Positions 61,171-64,000 of a DNA stretch of 64,000 nt are shown here, in pieces. The stretch is from NCBI GenBank assembly GCA_002491905.1, contig DKWV01000038.1:1-64000 (forward strand), given 5' to 3'. The position numbers were made by a program, and so were the translations under genes. Position 1 is the first letter of the stretch; every line of letters starts with the position of its first letter. The notes under the pieces were generated by a model, which ran no database searches, was not told the DNA's origin, and saw only the letters and a program-made list of their open reading frames with translations. The DNA comes from Lachnospiraceae bacterium UBA7143. GTDB taxonomy: Bacteria; Bacillota; Clostridia; Lachnospirales; Lachnospiraceae.

Positions 61171-63045
61171 ATGAAAAACAGTTTAAAACAGATGGCGCGG
61201 ACACCTATAAAGACAACGCTGTTCTTTCTACTGAATCTAGTCGCTGCGCTGCTGATGACTCTTGGAGTTTGTATCTGGCAGAAGAGCAGCAGCATGATGG
61301 ACAAGTATGAGGATCAGTTCGCAACGATAGGGACGGTGCGCCAGCGGCCGGAATCCTTTGAGCAGGTCAGGATATGGGATGCGGAGGAAAAGAGATACAG
61401 TATTGTCAAAAGGGCACAGTATGCATCTTATGACACGGTGGAAGATCTGGATATTCCAGGGGTGACATATCTTGCAGGACCGGAGCAGAGAGCTTACTAT
61501 GCTTCTTATACGCCGCAGTATACCAAACTGTGGAGGAGCATGAATCCTAATGCCATAGATACGGCAGTGCTGGTCGTAGAGTTTACACCGATAGAGGACT
61601 GCATACCGGAGGAATCTGTAAAGATTCGTATCACGAAGGTGATAGGGGGAGACAGCAGGCTGGAGGGGACAATGCTGTGGTTCTGTGACCATTCAAACCC
61701 GAAGCCGGAGATGCTGTATCAGGACAAAACATATGCAGCCTATTTGAATAACTCTACTTTTCTTCATGGAGAAAGGGCGGAAGAGGCTAAGAGGGAATCA
61801 CCCATGTTGTCCTATGAGCTTGAGTATGCACCGGTGTCCCTCTCATCACAACTTTACCGTCTGGATGGGAGTATGATAGAGGATCCTTTCCGGGATGGGC
61901 CGGAAATTTTTGAGGTCACCGACGGCTTCTATGAGACGGATGCGGGGAAAAGACTGCTAAATCTTGTTGATACAAGAATGTATGGCAGGGATATTCAGCC
62001 GGTCACAGGAACGAACGAAACCTGTCTGCTGATGGCGTTTTACAACGGGGATGCCTATATTACAGAAGGAAGGGATATCAGCGGGAAAGAGTACAGAGAT
62101 GGAGCGAAGGTGTGTCTGGCGCCAAGAAGATTTATGGAAAACAATGGGCTTTCTTTGGGTGATCAGATCCAGGTTCGGCTGTTATATACGGATACCCGCT
62201 GGACGGCAGGATACTGCTTTGAACTGGACGGAGGTTATTCGGTTGGGTCTTTGCTTGATGAAGAGGGAAATGCGCTGGAGCCGTTCGAGACGTCTGCATA
62301 CACGGTAGTGGGTATCTATGACACTACAGTGGGCGATACGGACTTAAATTTTCGGTCAGGCGCGGATGAACTGATCGTCCCGATGCATTCGATCAGGGAG
62401 CGGGGCGGAATGAATCTGAAAGCCTCTGGGCCGATGGCTGATGCCACCACTTCCTTTCGGATCCCTAACGGAACTATAGATGAATTTCTTGCCGCCTGGG
62501 AGAAGTATGGGACGAAGGAACTGGAATTTACCTTCTATGACCGGGGGTATACACAACTGAAAGCGGGAATCGACAACATGAAAAACTTTTCCCTGTTCTT
62601 ATTGGCATCGGGAGTGATTCTGACGGGGCTGCTGTTAGTTTTTTACAGTTATCTGTTTGTCACGAAGCAGATGGAGCGGACGGCGGTGGAGCGTTCTCTT
62701 GGCATGACATGTGGACAGTGCAGATGGTCTATTTTGTCAGGATTTATGATGTTTGTTTTGATCGGCAGTATGGCCGGTGCGGCAGGCGGGATGCACCTTT
62801 CCCGGTCTTTTTCCGTGAAAAACGCATCCCCGGCCTATTATGACAGCGCATATAGCGTTGGTGAGGCCGCGGATATCAATGAGATCGTGATAGAAGACAT
62901 TCCGTTAAAGGACGGTTTAGTGATTGCAGTCTGCAGCAGTTTAATCATCACAGGAACGGGAACGGTGCTTGCGCTCAAGAGGATGGACAGGAGTTTGAAA
63001 CGGGAACCAATGCAGATTTTGTGTAAGGAGGCAGCGGGAGAATGA
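61171..63045 (+). CDS. FtsX-type ABC permease, type A, second copy
   Basis: 624 residues. MKNSLKQMARTPIKTTLFFL start, TIGTVRQRPE near residue 55, 400-residue outside domain, three helices with TAVERSLGMTCGQ in the loop. TGGAGGAAAG precedes the ATG. The stop overlaps the start of the second radical SAM gene (ATGA at 63042), which ties this permease to the next maturation cassette. Confidence 0.85.
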   Translation: MKNSLKQMARTPIKTTLFFLLNLVAALLMTLGVCIWQKSSSMMDKYEDQFATIGTVRQRPESFEQVRIWDAEEKRYSIVKRAQYASYDTVEDLDIPGVTYLAGPEQRAYYASYTPQYTKLWRSMNPNAIDTAVLVVEFTPIEDCIPEESVKIRITKVIGGDSRLEGTMLWFCDHSNPKPEMLYQDKTYAAYLNNSTFLHGERAEEAKRESPMLSYELEYAPVSLSSQLYRLDGSMIEDPFRDGPEIFEVTDGFYETDAGKRLLNLVDTRMYGRDIQPVTGTNETCLLMAFYNGDAYITEGRDISGKEYRDGAKVCLAPRRFMENNGLSLGDQIQVRLLYTDTRWTAGYCFELDGGYSVGSLLDEEGNALEPFETSAYTVVGIYDTTVGDTDLNFRSGADELIVPMHSIRERGGMNLKASGPMADATTSFRIPNGTIDEFLAAWEKYGTKELEFTFYDRGYTQLKAGIDNMKNFSLFLLASGVILTGLLLVFYSYLFVTKQMERTAVERSLGMTCGQCRWSILSGFMMFVLIGSMAGAAGGMHLSRSFSVKNASPAYYDSAYSVGEAADINEIVIEDIPLKDGLVIAVCSSLIITGTGTVLALKRMDRSLKREPMQILCKEAAGE

Positions 63046-64000
63046 TGAATGAAGAACCATTTATCCATTTATTTCAGGTAAATAAGAGAAACTATTGCTA
63101 TGATGTAAATAAAAACCAGATCATAGAGATTCCGAAAAAGGTATATCAATATCTCTTAACAAATCAGATTCCCGATGGAAATGAAGGGGATGAGATTAAA
63201 AGTTATGTGGAGAAATTGAAAGAAAAGGGATTTTTAAAAAGTAACCACTCACAAGTTAGTGAGCACCCTGCCACAGAATGTTATAAGTATTTTGTAGATA
63301 ATGATTTGGGGCAGCTTACTTTACAGGTAACACAGAAGTGTAATCTTGACTGCAGTTATTGTGTATATTCGGGTAATTATAATAATCGTCACCATGCGGA
63401 TAAGTGGATGACATTTGAGATTGCTCAGAAGGCGATTGACTATTATGTGGCGCATTCCAGTGATGAAGAAGAAGTTTCACTAGGATTTTATGGAGGCGAA
63501 CCATTATTAGCGTTTGATTTTATCAAAGAGTGCGTGGCTTATGCGGAAGAGGCTTTTGAAGGGCGTAAGGTTTTGTATAGCTTTACGACAAATGGGACAT
63601 TGCTGACGGATGAAAAGCTGGATTTTTTGGTTCAATATGGTTTTACTATATTGATTAGTCTTGATGGACCTGAACACATACAGAATAGACATAGAAAATT
63701 TGCCAATTCCGAAATCGGATCATTTCAAACACTGATGAGAAACATTAGTAATCTAAGACTAAAATATCCGAATTATTATAAATCCAATATTGCCTTTAAT
63801 ACAGTGTTGGATCAAAGATACCCACTTGCTGATATAGCTGAGTTTATGTTGACAAATGAAAATGTCAGAGATTCTAAATTTATGGCATCGACCATAAATG
63901 ATACATATGCAGATACAGAAGTAAAGTATAGTTCGACTTTTATCGAAGAATATGAATATGAAAAATTTAAAACAACTTTATGGCTGGTTGGGAGGCTTGA
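63042..64000 (+). CDS. ccpM: Second radical SAM peptide maturase (CcpM-like), 3' truncated by window edge
   Basis: The first 319 residues are visible. Start ATG 63042 or 63045, overlapping the permease stop. The N-terminal region (FIHLFQVNKRNYCYDVNKN) and core match the enzyme at 53030: CNLDCSYC (Cys100, 104, 107), GFYGGEPLLAFD, SLDGPEHIQN. The SPASM domain, if present, lies beyond the window. It is a diverged paralogue rather than a recent copy and more AT-rich than the permeases. Its own precursor is presumably further right. Confidence 0.88.
   Translation, partial: MMNEEPFIHLFQVNKRNYCYDVNKNQIIEIPKKVYQYLLTNQIPDGNEGDEIKSYVEKLKEKGFLKSNHSQVSEHPATECYKYFVDNDLGQLTLQVTQKCNLDCSYCVYSGNYNNRHHADKWMTFEIAQKAIDYYVAHSSDEEEVSLGFYGGEPLLAFDFIKECVAYAEEAFEGRKVLYSFTTNGTLLTDEKLDFLVQYGFTILISLDGPEHIQNRHRKFANSEIGSFQTLMRNISNLRLKYPNYYKSNIAFNTVLDQRYPLADIAEFMLTNENVRDSKFMASTINDTYADTEVKYSSTFIEEYEYEKFKTTLWLVGRL

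Overview
The window looks like chromosomal DNA of a low-GC-phylum but moderately GC-rich gut Clostridium relative, most likely Lachnospiraceae. This rests on gene content rather than any marker RNA: mecA and hemZ, a GH112 lacto-N-biose/galacto-N-biose phosphorylase with a sugar 1-kinase, LytTR/GHKL two-component pairs, BlaI/M56 genes, a Uma2 protein, and strong AGGAGG ribosome sites throughout. No rRNA, tRNA, CRISPR array or insertion sequence was seen.

Layout. 1-5551: FtsX-type ABC permeases (long type A, short type B) with one ATPase, plus the scar of a deleted permease pair. 5686-11277: purF, a secreted protein inside an inverted repeat, a PAS/GAF/GGDEF protein and a LytTR two-component system. 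11262-15188 (minus): a TetR, GH112 phosphorylase and sugar 1-kinase operon. 15450-20214: SCP2 protein, hydrolase, stand-alone condensation-like protein, carrier protein and adenylating enzyme, which together look like a small NRPS-like or acyl-transfer pathway. 20283-29799: unknown and regulatory genes, BlaI/M56-M23, mecA, a DEAD-box helicase and a YgjP-type metalloprotein. 29862-33743 (minus): a large secreted subtilase. 34032-51005: gpmI, a response regulator with a broken kinase, a GntR/ABC operon, a MacB-like export operon, a lipoprotein, a four-repeat secreted protein, eno, a phosphodiesterase and hemZ.

51163-64000 is the most interesting part: a ribosomally made, radical-SAM-modified peptide locus. 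It holds an ABC exporter, a SPASM radical SAM maturase resembling the Cys-rich peptide maturase CcpM, a companion protein of unknown mechanism, an acyl-carrier-like protein whose phosphopantetheine serine appears to be alanine, and a 47-residue precursor with a CX3CX2C core. These are followed by four FtsX-type permeases around one ATPase, and then a second maturase that runs off the right edge. The permease/ATPase module is a close relative of the one at the left edge: the two ATPases differ at about 18 of 225 residues by eye. The genes at 54461-55800 also look more AT-rich than the rest of the window. I infer a repeatedly duplicated and rearranged peptide-production and export/self-protection locus. 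The left-edge module may belong to a sister locus, or a decayed one, that extends beyond the window.

All family assignments are from motif recognition by eye; no searches were run. Motif positions are counted from the stated start codons and may be off by a residue or two.
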